42,664 nucleotides of DNA from Sphingomonas jeddahensis (GCF_001981525.1 NZ_MPSB01000017.1:1-42664), one strand, 5' to 3'. Shown: positions 24,491 through 34,903, counted from the first letter of the stretch. Numbers and translations: made by a program. The notes: a model not told the origin generated them from the sequence alone.

Positions 24491-25245
24491 AGCGGCTGGC
24501 GCTTGCCTTGCTCAGCCCCTTGCTGCTTGCGCAGGCCAAGCCGGTTCTCGTGCCCGATGTGTCGCAGCGTGAGATCCGCATCGCTTATTCCTTCACCGGC
24601 GCGGAACTGCTGCTGTTCGGCGCGATCCTTTATCCCGGCGGCAAGCTGCCGAACGATGAGCATCGCACCGATCTGGTCGTGGTGGTGAAGGGCCCGGTTC
24701 AATCGATCACGGTGCGCGAAAAGGAAAAGCTCGCCGGCGTGTGGGTCAATGCGGAGGCGCTGCGATATCGTTCGGCGCCGAGCTTTTACGCCATCGCCTC
24801 GTCACGGCCGATCGACCGCATTGTCGACGATCGCACCCGCGCGATCTACGAACTGGGGCTCGACAGTCTCCAGCTCTCGCCCGCTTCGTCCGCCGCCCCC
24901 CCGGTCCAGGATCGTTTCGCGCGCGGCCTCGTCGATCTGCGCAGCCGCGCTGGCCTTTATTATGAGGCGCCCGGCGCGGTGGAGATCACCGAAGGCGTGT
25001 TGTACCGCGCCCGCGTCAGCATCCCGGCGCGCGTGCCGGTCGGCCAGTTTACCGCCGAAACCTTTCTGATCCGCGATGGCAAGGTGCTTGCGGCCGCGGT
25101 GCGCGACATCACCGTTCAGAAAGCGGGGTTTGAGCGCTATGTCGCGCAAGCCGCCGATCGCCATGCGCTGCCTTATGGCTTGTTGGTTGTGGCGCTGTCG
25201 GTGCTCCTTGGCTGGGGTGCGGGGCGCATCGCGCAGCGCGTGTGA
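24487..25245 (+). CDS. TIGR02186 family membrane-anchored protein
   Basis: The 252-residue protein matches the alphaproteobacterial TIGR02186 (Alph_Pro_TM) family. It has a signal peptide (residues 1-17), then VPDVSQREIRIAYSFTGAEL near 22-41, GAILYPGG, TDLVVVVKGP and a long periplasmic part, and ends with one C-terminal transmembrane helix (about 228-248, LPYGLLVVALSVLLGWGAGR). The start is the GTG at 24487, inside the TSUP stop (GTGA), so the two are translationally coupled. It is probably an accessory subunit of the exporter; no enzymatic motif is visible. Confidence 0.88.
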   Translation: MKRLALALLSPLLLAQAKPVLVPDVSQREIRIAYSFTGAELLLFGAILYPGGKLPNDEHRTDLVVVVKGPVQSITVREKEKLAGVWVNAEALRYRSAPSFYAIASSRPIDRIVDDRTRAIYELGLDSLQLSPASSAAPPVQDRFARGLVDLRSRAGLYYEAPGAVEITEGVLYRARVSIPARVPVGQFTAETFLIRDGKVLAAAVRDITVQKAGFERYVAQAADRHALPYGLLVVALSVLLGWGAGRIAQRV

Positions 25246-25338
25246 AACTCCTCCTACCGAATTGAAATCATTGCTCACGCTCTGTTTACCCCTTGGGTTT
25301 AGCTGGTTTGAGCATGGAACAAGGCGCGGGAAACTCCG

Positions 25339-27000
25339 ATGAGTGAAATGCCGACGCAACATGCGTTCGCGTCGGCGATTGCCGCTGCCGATGCACGCAG
25401 GCCTGGCGATCTCGAACCGATCGGCTTCGTGACGGAAATTGCCGGCTCATCGAGCCAGGTCGTGTTTGATCCGGCCGCAATCGCTGCGCTTGGCGGTCAC
25501 CTCGATCCGGTAATCGCTTCGGGCGGGCAGGTCGGCGGCCAGATCAAGGTGCGCGTTGGCCATTCCTGGCTGATCGCCAACATCCGTTCACTGCGCCTCG
25601 ACGATTATGAAACCGGCCGCATCACCGCTTACGTCGATTTCCTCGGCGAGGGTGACGAGGAGAAACTGACCGGAAAGCTTTATCAGTTCCGCCGCGGCGT
25701 CACGCGCTATCCGGCGCCGGGCGCGGACGTGTATCCGATCTCCACCGCCGATCTGCGGCAGGTCTATGCCGCCGAGGGCCGCGCGCATGTTCAGATCGGC
25801 AATGTCTATCCCACCAGCGACATTCGCGCCGCGCTGTATGTCGATGCGATGCTCGGCAAGCATTTTGCGCTGCTGGGCTCCACCGGCACCGGCAAATCGA
25901 CCTCCGCCGCGCTGATCCTGCACCGTATCTGCGAGCTCGCGCCGCAGGGCCATATCGTGATGATCGACCCGCACGGCGAATATTCCGCCGCCTTTCGCGG
26001 CAATGGCGCGCTCTATGATGTCTCGAACCTTCAGATGCCCTATTGGCTGATGAACTTCGAGGAACATTGCGAAGTGTTCCTCACCACCGATGGCGCCGAG
26101 CGTCAGGTGGACGCCGATATTCTCGCCAAATGCCTGCTCACCGCCCGCGCCAAGAGCCGGGTGGGCAGCGAAATGCCCAAGCTCACCGTCGATGCGCCGG
26201 TGCCCTATTTGCTCAGCGACCTGACCACCGCCATCCAGCTCGAAATGGGCAAGATGGACAAGGCAACCAACACCGCGCCCTATCTGCGCCTCAAGTCCAA
26301 GATCGACGAGATCAAGGCCGATCCGCGCTACAGCTTCATGTTCTCCGGGATGCTCGTCGCCGACACGATGAGCGACTTCATCAAGCGCATCTTCCGTCTG
26401 CCCGGCGACGGGCGGCCGATCTCGATCATCGACGTGTCGGGTGTGCCGAGCGAGATCACGTCGGTGGTTGTCGCGGTGCTGAGCCGCATGGTGTTCGACT
26501 TCGCGATCTGGTCGCGCAACGAGCCGCAGCGGCCGATCCTGCTCGTCTGCGAGGAAGCGCATCGCTACATCCCGCGCGAAGATGACGGATCGTCGGTCGG
26601 CCGCATCCTCGGGCGGATCGCCAAGGAGGGCCGCAAATACGGCGTTTCGCTCGGCCTGATCACGCAGCGCCCGTCGGATTTGGCGGAAGGCGTGCTGTCG
26701 CAATGCGGCACGATCATCGCCATGCGCCTCAACAACGATCGCGACCAGGCGTTCGTCCGCGCGGCGATGCCGGAGGGCGCGCGCGGCTTCCTCGACTCGA
26801 TCCCCGCGCTGCGCAACCAGGAATGCATCATCTGCGGCGAAGGCGTAGCCATCCCGATCCGCGTGTCGTTCGACAAGCTGGAAGAGGTGAAGCGCCCGGC
26901 CTCGGCTGATCCGGTCTTTTCGCAATTGTGGCGCGACGTCGGACACGAGGATGAGATCATCCAGCGCACCATCCAGAAGTGGCGGGCGCAGGGCCGGTAG
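25339..27000 (+). CDS. HerA-like ATPase (DUF87 helicase)
   Basis: The 553-residue protein is a HerA/FtsK-type ATPase. It has an N-terminal HAS-barrel-like region (about 20-110), Walker A GSTGTGKST near residue 179, MIDPHGEY just after, an alpha-helical insert (260-330), Walker B ILLVCEEAH near 400, and an arginine-finger/sensor region GLITQRPSDLAEGVLSQCGT. HerA works with the NurA nuclease in archaeal end resection. In bacteria it often stands alone, as here, since no NurA-like gene is adjacent. The hexamer would be cytoplasmic. The ATG at 25339 follows a weak purine-rich site (GGGAAA). It is followed by a palindromic repeat. Confidence 0.9.
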   Translation: MSEMPTQHAFASAIAAADARRPGDLEPIGFVTEIAGSSSQVVFDPAAIAALGGHLDPVIASGGQVGGQIKVRVGHSWLIANIRSLRLDDYETGRITAYVDFLGEGDEEKLTGKLYQFRRGVTRYPAPGADVYPISTADLRQVYAAEGRAHVQIGNVYPTSDIRAALYVDAMLGKHFALLGSTGTGKSTSAALILHRICELAPQGHIVMIDPHGEYSAAFRGNGALYDVSNLQMPYWLMNFEEHCEVFLTTDGAERQVDADILAKCLLTARAKSRVGSEMPKLTVDAPVPYLLSDLTTAIQLEMGKMDKATNTAPYLRLKSKIDEIKADPRYSFMFSGMLVADTMSDFIKRIFRLPGDGRPISIIDVSGVPSEITSVVVAVLSRMVFDFAIWSRNEPQRPILLVCEEAHRYIPREDDGSSVGRILGRIAKEGRKYGVSLGLITQRPSDLAEGVLSQCGTIIAMRLNNDRDQAFVRAAMPEGARGFLDSIPALRNQECIICGEGVAIPIRVSFDKLEEVKRPASADPVFSQLWRDVGHEDEIIQRTIQKWRAQGR

Positions 27001-27008
27001 CGACCACT

Positions 27009-27100
27009 CGTCATTCCTGCGAAGGGCGGGAATCCATACTGGCTGGCCGATCGAGCCGCACCCGGAGCGTTTATGGAACCCCGCCTCCGCCGGGATGACG
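27009..27100. repeat. Palindromic intergenic repeat after the HerA-like gene
   Basis: The left arm at 27009-27038 (CGTCATTCCTGCGAAGG and onward) and the right arm at 27071-27100 (ending CGCCGGGATGACG) are imperfect reverse complements. It lies between two convergent genes and could end transcription from both sides. Confidence 0.7.
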
Positions 27101-27119
27101 GCAGGGAACGTGGCCCGCC

Positions 27120-27659
27120 TTATTCCTCCCCCGGCCCCAACGCCGGATCAAGGTCACGCGGGCGGATAAAGCGGGTCAGCGTTCCCGCCGCCGCCGCCAC
27201 ATCCGCCCAATGATCGACGGCGAAGGTCAGCTCCGCCACCGTCGCGGTCGGATATTTTGCCTCGGCCGCCGCGACTAGCGTCGGATCGCCGCCGGCCATC
27301 AGCATGAGCACAAAATCCTCCAGCCCCGGATTATGTCCGATCATCAGCAGCCGATCGGCATCTCGGGGCGTCTCGCGCGCGACGTCGAGCAGCGTTACGG
27401 CGGAGGCGAGGTACAGCCGTTTGTCCCACGCCGGATCAATCGCGGCGCCATAGCCCGCCGCAACCTCCGCGATCGTTTCCACCACGCGGCGTGCGGGCGA
27501 GGCGACGATATGGTCGAAGCCGAGCTCCAGACCCTTCAGGTGCCGGCCCACCACTTCCGCAGCCTTACGACCCTTGGCATTGAGCGGACGATCGAAATCG
27601 CGTGCGACGGGATCGTCCCAGCCCGATTTGGCATGGCGCAGCAGCGTCAGCGTCTTCAA
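27120..27659 (-). CDS. SixA-like histidine phosphatase
   Basis: The 179-residue protein belongs to the histidine phosphatase (phosphoglycerate-mutase-like) superfamily, SixA branch. It has the RHAKSGWDDP motif with catalytic His9, an Arg/Ser set in ASPARRVVET and the second catalytic His in LMIGHNPGLED. SixA removes phosphate from histidine phosphotransfer domains. I chose a TTG start at 27659: the KTLTLLRHAKSGW alignment begins there and AGGGGAG lies 8 bases before it. An ATG far upstream would overlap the helicase gene and adds a non-family stretch. It is 13 bases after the helicase stop, so both are one operon. Confidence 0.85.
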   Translation of the reverse strand: MKTLTLLRHAKSGWDDPVARDFDRPLNAKGRKAAEVVGRHLKGLELGFDHIVASPARRVVETIAEVAAGYGAAIDPAWDKRLYLASAVTLLDVARETPRDADRLLMIGHNPGLEDFVLMLMAGGDPTLVAAAEAKYPTATVAELTFAVDHWADVAAAAGTLTRFIRPRDLDPALGPGEE

Positions 27660-27672
27660 GCCGAAAACTCCC

Positions 27673-30402
27673 CTAGGTGGCAGGCGCTGCCTCATGCCCC
27701 AATGCCGCGCGCGAGGAAAGCCGCGATGCAACGCGCGCGATCGCTTCGTCCAGCGGCACGCGCGCGATCGGCACGCCGGCGGGAAAGGCGTCGAGCAAGC
27801 GCGAGGGCGTGGCGGCGGACAGCAGCACGAACACGCCGCGATCGTCGGCGGATCGGATCAGCCGCCCGAACGCCTGCGCCATGCGCGCCCGGACGATCCG
27901 GTCATCATAGGCGCTGCCCCCGCCTGCTAGCCGCCGCGCGGCGTGGAGCACGGTCGGCTTGGGCCAGGGCACGCCCTCCATCACGACGAGCCGCAGCGAA
28001 TGGCCCGGCACGTCCACGCCGTCGCGCAGCGCATCGGTGCCGAGCAGCGACGCATGCGGATCGTCGCGAAATATATCGACCAACGTCCCCGTGTCGATCG
28101 GATCGACATGCTGCGCCATCAGCGGCAGCCCGGCGCGGGCCAGCCGGTCGGCGATGCGCGCATGCACCCCGCGCAGCCGCCGGATCGCGGTGAACAGCCC
28201 GAGCGTGCCGCCGCCCGCCGCCTCGATCAGCCGGCCATAAGCATTGCTGAGCGCCGGAATGTCGCCGCGCTTCACATCGGTGACGACCAGCACTTCCGCG
28301 CGGGCGGCGTAATCGAACGGGCTTTCCGCCTGGAAGCGCACTGCCGGCCGGGCGAGGTGCGGCGCACCGACCCGCGCCTCCGCCGTCTCCCATGTGCCGC
28401 CCGCGGTCAGCGTGGCCGAGGTGACCAGCGCGCCATGCGCCGGCTTGAGCACGATCTCCGCAAACGGCTGCGTCGGATCGAGCCAGTGGCGATGCAGCCC
28501 GATGTCGAACTCGCGCCCCTCGACGCGGTCTACCGCCAGCCAGTCGACGAAGTCCGCGCTCGCCGGCCCCCCGACCCGCGCGATGAGCGACAGCCACGCC
28601 GCCACCGTCTCGGCGCGCCAGCCGATCGAGGCGATCGCGCCTTCCACCCGCGCGCGCGCCGCCCCGTCGAGCCAGTCGGGCCCATCGATCAGCACCGCTT
28701 CCAGCCGCTTCCCCAGCGCCACAAGCGGCCGATACAGCGAATCGAGCGCCTCGGCGGCCGGCGCGGCGGCCTCGATCAGCTCGGGCGAAGGCTCGGCGAG
28801 TTCGGTCTCCAGCCCGTAGCCGGCGTCCTCCGCCCCCTCGGCGCGCGCGTAGGTGAGGCCGCGCACATTGGCGAGCAACGTCTCGATCGGCCCGAACGGC
28901 GCGCCTTCAGCGACTCGCTGCAGCCACCCATCGGCGGCCAGCCCCTGCGCGGCCTTCACCGCGTCTGCAATGGCCTGAGCACCGCCCTCGTCATAGCTCG
29001 CCACGTCCGACAGGCGTGCCGCCAGGCCCCGCCGCCGCCCGCGACTGCCCGCCTCCGGCCCGACGATCCAGCGCCTGAGCTCGATCGTCTCCTGCCCGGT
29101 CAGCGCGGTGGCGAACATCGAATCGGCGGCATCGAACAGGTGATGCCCCTCGTCGAACACATAGCGCGTCGGCCGCGTGCTGAGCTCGCGCCCGCGCGCC
29201 GCATTCACCATCACCAGCGCATGATTGGCAATGACGATGTCCGCCTCCGCCGATGCCCGCGCCGCGCGCTCGATGAAGCATTTGCGGTAATGCGGGCACC
29301 CCGCATAGACGCACTCGCCGCGCCGGTCGGTCAGCGCGGTCGAGCCGTTGCGCCGGAACAGGGTCGGCAGCCAGCCCGGCAGGTCGCCACCGACCATGTC
29401 GCCGTCGGCGGTATAGGCCGCCCAGCGCGCTACCAGCTGCGCCAGCACCGCGGCACGCCCGGCGAATCCGCCTTGCAGCGCATCCTCGAGGTTGAGCAGG
29501 CAAAGGTAATTTTCGCGCCCCTTGCGCGTCACCACCTTCTCGCGCCGCACCGCTTCATCGGGATAGACACGCCGCGTCTCGTGCCCAAGCTGGCGTTGCA
29601 GCGCCTTGGTGTAGGTCGAGACCCACACCGGCCCGCCTGCCGCGTGCGACCAGAGGCTGGCCGGGGCGAGATAGCCCAGTGTCTTGCCAATGCCCGTGCC
29701 TGCCTCCGCCAGCACCAGATTCGGCATCTCCCGGCCCGCGCGCGGCGCGAAGGCGTCCGCGGCAGCGGCGGCATAGGCGCGCTGCCCCGGCCGCGCCTCG
29801 GCCGCGTCGCCGACGAGGTGCGCGAGTTGGGCCTGTGTTTCGGCTGGATCGATAGACACCGTGCGCGGAGCGGGCCGGGGGGCGGCTTCGTCCCACTCGG
29901 GCAGCTTGGAGAACAGCCAGCGTTCGTTCTGCGCCGGCTTCTTCAGCCGGTCGGCCAGCACGGGCCCCCACGCCCAGCGTAGCCGGAACAGCGATTGCGC
30001 TGCCGTCCACGCCCCCTCGCGCTCGGGCCAGTCGCCCTCGGGCGTCGCCAGCAGGCCTTCGGCAGCGGCAAGGAGGAAGGGCGCGATCGCGGCATCATCC
30101 GCCGGTAGGTCGAGCCCGGTGACGGTGGCGAGCCCCTTGGGCGTCGGCACCATGAAGCGCGCCGGACGGAGGAAGGCGTAGAGCTCGAGCAAGTCGAGCC
30201 CGGACAAATCGGCATAGCCCAGCCGCTGCCCAATCAGCGGCGCGTTCATCAGGATCATCGGCGTGTCCGCCGCCGCCCGGATCGCCTCGCCGCGCGACAC
30301 CGCGCGAGTCTCGCCATCGCGCGCGATCCAGATGCCGGTGTGGCTGGCGTGCAGGGCGGGGTAGGGAAGCGGCACGAGTGATCCATTAGAACAAAGCGGC
30401 AA
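27673..30402 (-). CDS. DinG/XPD-family ATP-dependent DNA helicase
   Basis: The 909-residue protein is a superfamily 2 helicase of the DinG/XPD type. After about 220 residues specific to this group come Walker A EAGTGIGKT, FeS-cluster cysteines (CLLNLED... and CVYAGCPHYRKC), VIANHALV, the box II DEGHH (in place of DEAH), and late motifs including SATLTAGG and QAFGRLIRSADDRGVFVLL near the C-terminus. It unwinds DNA with a 5' to 3' polarity in known relatives and acts in repair of R-loops or stalled forks. The frame begins with a TTG at 30402 without a clear ribosome site; a GTG eight codons later is an alternative. It lies in an operon with the SixA-like gene. Confidence 0.9.
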   Translation of the reverse strand: MPLCSNGSLVPLPYPALHASHTGIWIARDGETRAVSRGEAIRAAADTPMILMNAPLIGQRLGYADLSGLDLLELYAFLRPARFMVPTPKGLATVTGLDLPADDAAIAPFLLAAAEGLLATPEGDWPEREGAWTAAQSLFRLRWAWGPVLADRLKKPAQNERWLFSKLPEWDEAAPRPAPRTVSIDPAETQAQLAHLVGDAAEARPGQRAYAAAAADAFAPRAGREMPNLVLAEAGTGIGKTLGYLAPASLWSHAAGGPVWVSTYTKALQRQLGHETRRVYPDEAVRREKVVTRKGRENYLCLLNLEDALQGGFAGRAAVLAQLVARWAAYTADGDMVGGDLPGWLPTLFRRNGSTALTDRRGECVYAGCPHYRKCFIERAARASAEADIVIANHALVMVNAARGRELSTRPTRYVFDEGHHLFDAADSMFATALTGQETIELRRWIVGPEAGSRGRRRGLAARLSDVASYDEGGAQAIADAVKAAQGLAADGWLQRVAEGAPFGPIETLLANVRGLTYARAEGAEDAGYGLETELAEPSPELIEAAAPAAEALDSLYRPLVALGKRLEAVLIDGPDWLDGAARARVEGAIASIGWRAETVAAWLSLIARVGGPASADFVDWLAVDRVEGREFDIGLHRHWLDPTQPFAEIVLKPAHGALVTSATLTAGGTWETAEARVGAPHLARPAVRFQAESPFDYAARAEVLVVTDVKRGDIPALSNAYGRLIEAAGGGTLGLFTAIRRLRGVHARIADRLARAGLPLMAQHVDPIDTGTLVDIFRDDPHASLLGTDALRDGVDVPGHSLRLVVMEGVPWPKPTVLHAARRLAGGGSAYDDRIVRARMAQAFGRLIRSADDRGVFVLLSAATPSRLLDAFPAGVPIARVPLDEAIARVASRLSSRAALGHEAAPAT

Positions 30403-30781
30403 CCGGGGCTAGGGTGCGGAAACGCAAAGGCGATCATTCCGGGCGCGCGAGTCGATCCTCAGAGCGCCGTCACCCTGAACTTGTTTCAGGGTCCACTTCT
30501 CCGCGCACCGGTCCGGCGTTGGTGGCGCGGTGGATGCTGAAACAGGTTCAGCATGACGGAAGATTAGGTACAGGCGCCATCGCTAGATCTGGACAGCTTG
30601 CCGTTCTTGTCTCCGACGGCCGCCCCCCGCAATCCCCAGAAACTTCAACTAACGCTATTGCGAACCACTTGCTCCATGATCCCGCTGCTGAATACACCTG
30701 CCCACCCGATCAAGGCTGGATTCCCCGGCCCCCCTGTGCTTAAGGCTCCATGTTTTCGGTTATGGTAAGGCGAGCCCAGGC
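30403..30781. other. Intergenic region upstream of sucC
   Basis: These 379 bases separate the divergent helicase and sucC genes. They contain a palindromic repeat (30468-30558). The rest, about 220 bases before sucC, has no supported gene and presumably holds the sucC-etfBA promoter. Confidence 0.6.
30468..30558. repeat. Palindromic repeat with two CTGAA hairpins
   Basis: The ends CGTCA (30468-30472) and TGACG (30554-30558) are complementary. Inside are two 7-bp hairpins: CCCTGAA/TTCAGGG (30473-30491) and TGCTGAA/TTCAGCA (30535-30553). The CACCCTGAACTTGTTTCAGG style is a familiar dispersed repeat of sphingomonads and relatives. Confidence 0.85.
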
Positions 30782-31981
<1,200 letters not shown>

Positions 31982-31995
31982 CTACAAGTTTCATC

Positions 31996-32080
31996 GCGCT
32001 CCATCGTCATGCCGGCGCAAGCCGGCATCTCCCCGACATGGAGCGCGACACCATTGGGAGACCCCGGCGTTCGCCGGGGT
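31996..32080. repeat. Nested palindromes between sucC and etfB
   Basis: Outer arms GCGCTCCAT (31996-32004) and ATGGAGCGC (32038-32046) enclose a perfect hairpin ATGCCGGC-GCAA-GCCGGCAT (32009-32028). A second hairpin ACCCCGGC-GTTC-GCCGGGGT follows at 32061-32080. Both tetraloops are of stable kinds. They may lower read-through from sucC into etfB or protect mRNA ends. Confidence 0.88.
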
Positions 32081-32106
32081 GACGACGACATAAGAGAGGA
32101 CAGCAG

Positions 32107-32856
32107 ATGAAGGTGCTGGTGCCGGTCAAGCGTGTGCTTGACTATAACGTGAAGCCCCGCGTGAAGGCTGACGGGACGGGGGTCGATCTGGCCAACGTCA
32201 AGATGTCGATGAACCCGTTCGACGAGATCGCGGTCGAGGAAGCCATCCGCCTGAAGGAAAAGGGCGTGGCAACCGAGATCGTCGTGGTCTCGATCGGCGA
32301 GCAGAAGGCGCAGGAAACGCTGCGCACCGCGCTCGCCATGGGCGCCGATCGTGCGATCCTGGTTACCGCGGAAGACCGCGTCGAGCCTTTGGGTGTCGCC
32401 AAGATCCTCAAGGCGATTGCCGACGAGGAACAGCCGCAGCTCGTGATCCTCGGCAAGCAGGCGATCGACGACGACAACAACCAGACCGGCCAGATGCTCG
32501 CCGGCCTGCTCGGCTGGGGCCAGGGCACGTTCGCGTCCAAGGTCGAGGTGTCGGGCGACAGCGTCACCGTCACGCGCGAAGTGGACGGCGGTCTGGAGAC
32601 GGACAAGTTCAAGCTGCCGGCGATCGTCACCACCGATCTTCGTTTGAACGAGCCGCGCTACGCCTCGCTGCCCAACATCATGAAGGCAAAGTCGAAGCCG
32701 CTCGCGACCAAGACCGCCGCCGACTACGGCGTCGATGTCGCGCCGCGCGTCAAGACGCTCAAGGTCGTCGAGCCGGGCAAGCGTCAGGCGGGCGTCAAGG
32801 TCGCCGATGTCGATGAGCTGGTGATGAAGCTCAAGGCGATGGGCATCGCCAAGTAA
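32107..32856 (+). CDS. etfB: Electron transfer flavoprotein, beta subunit
   Basis: EtfB with EtfA carries electrons from acyl-CoA and related dehydrogenases to ETF-quinone oxidoreductase. The 249-residue protein begins [20 protein letters not shown] and has the family motif [20 protein letters not shown] (near 28-47), then [20 protein letters not shown] and the signature [20 protein letters not shown](A)KSK (near 178-198). AGAGAGGA precedes the ATG by seven bases. It is followed by etfA after 119 bases. Confidence 0.97.
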   Translation: MKVLVPVKRVLDYNVKPRVKADGTGVDLANVKMSMNPFDEIAVEEAIRLKEKGVATEIVVVSIGEQKAQETLRTALAMGADRAILVTAEDRVEPLGVAKILKAIADEEQPQLVILGKQAIDDDNNQTGQMLAGLLGWGQGTFASKVEVSGDSVTVTREVDGGLETDKFKLPAIVTTDLRLNEPRYASLPNIMKAKSKPLATKTAADYGVDVAPRVKTLKVVEPGKRQAGVKVADVDELVMKLKAMGIAK

Positions 32857-32975
32857 GCGGCACGCACCATAATCCCGCTCACCCCGGACACGGCGAAGAT
32901 TGTGCTCTGTGCGCAAACTTCGGAAAGTTCGGGATGATCGGCTGAAAGGGGCACGGGCCCCGAGAGAGGTTCAAG

Positions 32976-33905
32976 ATGAAGACTCTGGTTTGGGTCGAAC
33001 ATGACGGATCGGCCGTCAAGGACGCCACGCTCGCTGCGGTAACCGCCGCGTCGAAGCTGGGCGAAGTTCACCTGCTCGTCGCCGGCAAGGGCGTCGATGC
33101 AGTGGCGCAGGAAGCCGCCAAGATCGCAGGCGTCGGCAAAGTCCATGTCGCCGACGACGATGCCTTCGCGCATACGCTGGCCGAGAATGTCGCGCCGCTG
33201 ATCGTCGAACTGATGGGCCATCACGACGCGTTCGTCGCGCCGGCCACCACCTCGGCCAAGAACATCGCGCCGCGCGTCGCTGCGCTGCTCGACGTGATGC
33301 AGATTTCCGAAGTGCTGTCGGTCGAGGGCGAGGATACGTTCACGCGCCCGATCTACGCCGGCAACGCCATCGCCACGGTGCAGACGTCGGACGCCAAGAA
33401 GGTGCTCACGGTTCGCACCACCGCCTTCGAGAAGGCGGCAGCGGAAGGCGGCTCGGGCGCGGTCGAGGCGGTCGCCTCCACCGGCGACAAGGGCCTGTCG
33501 ACCTATGAGAGTTCGGAAATCGCCAAGAGCGCACGTCCGGAACTCGCCAGCGCGAAGATCATCGTCTCGGGCGGCCGCGCGCTGCAGAATGGCGAGAACT
33601 TTACCAAGCTGATCGAGCCGCTCGCCGACAAGCTCGGTGCCGGCGTCGGTGCCAGCCGCGCGGCGGTGGACGCTGGTTTCGTGCCCAACGACTATCAGGT
33701 GGGCCAGACCGGCAAGATCGTCGCCCCGGAAGTCTATATCGCGGTCGGTATCTCCGGCGCGATTCAGCACTTGGCCGGCATGAAGGATTCTAAGACCATC
33801 ATCGCCATCAACAAGGACGAGGACGCCCCGATCTTCCAGGTCGCCGACCTCGGCCTGGTAGGCGACCTGTTCAAGGTGGTGCCGGAGCTGACCGAAAAGC
33901 TGTGA
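32976..33905 (+). CDS. etfA: Electron transfer flavoprotein, alpha subunit
   Basis: EtfA binds FAD and completes the ETF heterodimer. The 309 residues match the family (about 310). The C-terminal FAD domain shows [33 protein letters not shown] (near 225-245), [20 protein letters not shown] (near 248-267) and the closing [28 protein letters not shown] lies before the ATG. The 119-base gap to etfB includes GGGGCACGGGCCCC, a small hairpin. The gene end is followed by several hairpins that may terminate the sucC-etfBA transcript. Confidence 0.97.
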   Translation: MKTLVWVEHDGSAVKDATLAAVTAASKLGEVHLLVAGKGVDAVAQEAAKIAGVGKVHVADDDAFAHTLAENVAPLIVELMGHHDAFVAPATTSAKNIAPRVAALLDVMQISEVLSVEGEDTFTRPIYAGNAIATVQTSDAKKVLTVRTTAFEKAAAEGGSGAVEAVASTGDKGLSTYESSEIAKSARPELASAKIIVSGGRALQNGENFTKLIEPLADKLGAGVGASRAAVDAGFVPNDYQVGQTGKIVAPEVYIAVGISGAIQHLAGMKDSKTIIAINKDEDAPIFQVADLGLVGDLFKVVPELTEKL

Positions 33906-33908
33906 GGC

Positions 33909-34679
33909 ATGGAGCGTAGCTCCAGGCCGGTGTTCAAGCGAAGCGAGCTCACACAACCACGGCCGGCTGGCGCCGCCACAGCGGCGTCCGGCAACGCGGG
34001 TTTCACTCCCGCGTTGGCCTCCCGCTTCGAAACCGAAGGAGCGGCGCACCACTCGGGCGCCGCTCTTTCGATTCTTCCAGACCTCCTGTCGCTCGCCGGC
34101 AGCTTGCCGCAGGAACGGGCCGGCATCCGCCTCCACGGCAACCCAGCCTTGCGCGCGATTCTCGCCAGCGACGCGATCCGAAACGTGCTCGCCCACCACG
34201 ACGGCACGACCGCCTACCGGCCGGTACGCGCCATCCTGTTCGACAAGTCACCCGCCACCAACTGGAGCCTGGGCTGGCATCAGGACCGGACGATCGTCGT
34301 CCGAGCGCGCGACGACATGCCCGGATACGGTCCGTGGAGCCGCAAGGCAGGCCTCCAGCATGTCGAGCCGCCCTTTGCGCTGATCGAGGCGATGCTGACG
34401 CTTCGTATCCATCTCGATGATGTGCCGGCGGATAATGCTCCCTTGCGGGTCGCACCGGGTTCGCACCGGCTCGGCCGCCTACCGGAGCAGGAGATCGAAA
34501 CAGTCGTGAGGCGCTGCGGCATCCGCTCCTGTCTCGCCACGGCAGGTGATGTCTGGGTCTATGCCACTGCAATCGTCCACGCCTCCGCGACCGCCAAGCG
34601 GCACGCGCATCACCGCGTGCTTCAGGTGGATTTCGCGTCCGTGGACCTGCCGCCGCCGCTCGCCTGGCTCGGCGTCTGA
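33909..34679 (+). CDS. Phytanoyl-CoA dioxygenase-like (Fe(II)/2-oxoglutarate) protein, start uncertain
   Basis: The part from about 34071 on is a jelly-roll oxygenase. It has GWHQDRT with the HxD iron ligands, [20 protein letters not shown] (the typical PhyH strand pair) and [20 protein letters not shown] with the distal His and the Arg that binds 2-oxoglutarate. It probably hydroxylates a small substrate; which one is unknown. The frame opens with an ATG at 33909, three bases after the etfA stop, but the first 50 codons coincide with four hairpins, including a terminator-like one at 34039-34068, and do not look like the family. A TTG at 34104 is the only clear later alternative start, without a good ribosome site. 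Confidence 0.65.
   Translation: MERSSRPVFKRSELTQPRPAGAATAASGNAGFTPALASRFETEGAAHHSGAALSILPDLLSLAGSLPQERAGIRLHGNPALRAILASDAIRNVLAHHDGTTAYRPVRAILFDKSPATNWSLGWHQDRTIVVRARDDMPGYGPWSRKAGLQHVEPPFALIEAMLTLRIHLDDVPADNAPLRVAPGSHRLGRLPEQEIETVVRRCGIRSCLATAGDVWVYATAIVHASATAKRHAHHRVLQVDFASVDLPPPLAWLGV
33911..34068 (+). terminator. Cluster of hairpins after etfA, ending in a terminator-like stem
   Basis: Four stems follow one another: GGAGC/GCTCC (33911-33923), CGCCGC/GCGGCG (33971-33986), AACGCGGG/CCCGCGTT (33993-34015) and GAGCGGCGC/GCGCCGCTC (34039-34065) followed by TTTCGATTCTT. The last resembles an intrinsic terminator for etfA, although the open frame of the dioxygenase runs through it. Confidence 0.6.
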
Positions 34680-34903
34680 TCCGCGCCGGTGCCGACCCGA
34701 AGCGTCGCGGCGGGATCAAAGGTTAGGTCGGCGCGATGCCAGGCGATCGCTTGCGCCAGATCGTGCTGATAGGCGAGTTCCAGATGCGCCGCCCGTGCGC
34801 GCACGTCATGCGCCTTGGTCGCCGCCCGGCGCTCCATGATCGCGCGTTCGCGGTGATAAACGTCGGTCCGCTGCTTGGGCACCGGCTCCGCCGTGTCCGA
34901 CAT
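34622..34903 (-). CDS. Small hypothetical protein, 93 residues
   Basis: The product starts MSDTAEPVPKQRTDVYHRER and continues with a charged, helical Ala/Arg/Glu-rich stretch (AIMERRAATKAHDVRARAAH, near residues 20-40). A Thr/Gly/Ser-rich tail follows. AAGGGAG stands close before the ATG at 34903. No signal peptide, membrane helix or motif is seen. It overlaps the 3' end of the dioxygenase gene tail to tail by 58 bases. I do not recognise the family; the ribosome site and the family-neutral helix support a real gene, moderately. Confidence 0.5.
   Translation of the reverse strand: MSDTAEPVPKQRTDVYHRERAIMERRAATKAHDVRARAAHLELAYQHDLAQAIAWHRADLTFDPAATLRVGTGADQTPSQASGGGRSTDAKST

Noticed and set aside
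27943..29982. Long open frame (679 codons) on the plus strand opposite the DinG-like helicase
   Set aside because: The minus-strand helicase has complete motifs; the opposite frame is Arg/Pro-rich without any domain.
25339..30402. HerA-like ATPase, SixA-like phosphatase and DinG-like helicase as an antiphage system
   Set aside because: The ATPase is convergent with the other two genes and separated from them by a palindromic repeat. Each protein looks like a common core form, and no nuclease, toxin or sensor gene is present.
30468..30558. Possible riboswitch or leader RNA before sucC
   Set aside because: The hairpins match the dispersed intergenic repeat style and lie over 220 bases upstream of the start codon; no known riboswitch core was recognised.
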